NCBI GenBank assembly: GCA_023424475.1
Contig: JAFADX010000125.1
Span: 1-51,044 of the forward strand
Origin: Pseudomonadota bacterium
Lineage (GTDB): Bacteria > Pseudomonadota > Alphaproteobacteria > Acetobacterales > Acetobacteraceae
Direction: 5' to 3'
DNA length: 51,044 nucleotides
Shown: in pieces, positions 50,930 through 51,044 of the stretch
How positions within the stretch are numbered: position 1 is the stretch's first letter
How the letters are laid out: the number at the start of each line of letters is the position of its first letter
Program-made: the position numbers and the translations under genes
The notes under the pieces: generated by a model
What the model saw: the letters and a program-made list of their open reading frames with translations, nothing else
Told to the model about the DNA's origin: nothing
The model's database searches: none

Positions 50930-51044
50930 GGCCGGATCTCCTTCATGCGCGGGCAGCGGATGCGGTGCCCGTCCGCCAGCGTCTCGAGCGGCGGCACCGC
51001 GGCGCGGCAGGCCGCCGCCGCAATCGGGCAGCGCGGATGGAAGG
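50926..51044 (-). CDS. Oligopeptide/dipeptide ABC transporter ATP-binding protein (C-terminal fragment)
   Basis: The last 38 codons of a gene entering from the right edge. FHPRCPIAAAACRAAVPPL followed by ETLADGHRIRCPRMKEI is the classical oligo_HPY C-terminal domain of OppD/OppF/DppD/DppF ATPases, whose four cysteines in such a pattern have been linked to an iron-sulfur cluster. Cys residues fall at HPRC, AAAC and RIRC. The ATP-binding core is outside the window. It shows that the AroM-DUF917-HyuA genes belong to a transport operon. Confidence 0.9.
   Translation of the reverse strand, partial: FHPRCPIAAAACRAAVPPLETLADGHRIRCPRMKEIRP

Noticed and set aside
1..51044. CRISPR arrays, tRNA or rRNA genes, prophage genes, restriction-modification or toxin-antitoxin modules.
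   Set aside because: No direct-repeat array, no cloverleaf-like or rRNA sequence and no phage or defence protein motifs were recognised when reading the window.

Overview
The window reads as chromosomal DNA of a very GC-rich (about 65-70% by eye), solute-binding-protein-rich alphaproteobacterium. The mix of family-5 (Opp/Dpp) binding proteins, Bug/TctC binding proteins, HyuA/HyuB operons, twin-arginine signal peptides and an IS427-group IS5 element resembles Roseomonas-like Acetobacteraceae. No rRNA, tRNA or housekeeping locus is present to confirm this. Genes are densely packed, with many ATGA or TGATG stop/start overlaps.

Layout. (1) 1-2811: a divergent peptide-type ABC locus (partial DppC, DppB, binding protein) around a long inverted repeat at 1095-1146. 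(2) 2818-10864, minus: an operon running binding protein, DppB, DppC, class III aminotransferase, two DAO-family flavoenzymes and an Lrp/AsnC regulator, which looks like import and oxidation or transamination of (D-)amino acids. (3) 11007-13480: MmgE/PrpD and a divergent LysR regulator. (4) 13481-20647, minus: a [2Fe-2S] protein and two flavoprotein subunits resembling opine oxidase/HcnABC, then a GNAT, an amidase, an orphan binding protein and an M55 (DppA-type) D-aminopeptidase. (5) 20901-28960, plus: a tandem hyuA-hyuB-hyuA-hyuB operon. (6) 29049-35110: five consecutive genes (Bug, GGT, alpha/beta hydrolase, family-5 binding protein, Bug) that are all broken, with nine separate lesions. (7) 35107-37737, minus: two polysaccharide-deacetylase-fold proteins and a GntR regulator with two winged helices. 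(8) 37787-42210, plus: a C45 (penicillin-acyltransferase-like) enzyme, an M28 peptidase and a binding protein. (9) 42394-43338: an IS5-family element with a -1 slippery heptamer. (10) 43344-47315: an L,D-transpeptidase lipoprotein, a 55-aa Pro/Ala lipoprotein, an enoyl-CoA hydratase and a formylglycine-generating enzyme. (11) 47647-51044, minus: the end of an oligopeptide ABC ATPase, then AroM-like, DUF917 and a hydantoinase/oxoprolinase ATPase-type subunit.

Taken together, this is an accessory catabolic region built around capture of small amide-, imide- or peptide-like compounds (D-amino-acid peptides, hydantoins/oxoprolines, opines, N-acyl compounds), followed by ring opening, deacylation and oxidation. 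Many binding proteins lack their own permeases. The most interesting items are the DUF917-AroM-HyuA-ABC module (possible thiohydantoin/hydantoin use), the opine-oxidase-like/amidase/D-aminopeptidase operon, the decayed gene block, and the long inverted repeats in divergent promoter regions.
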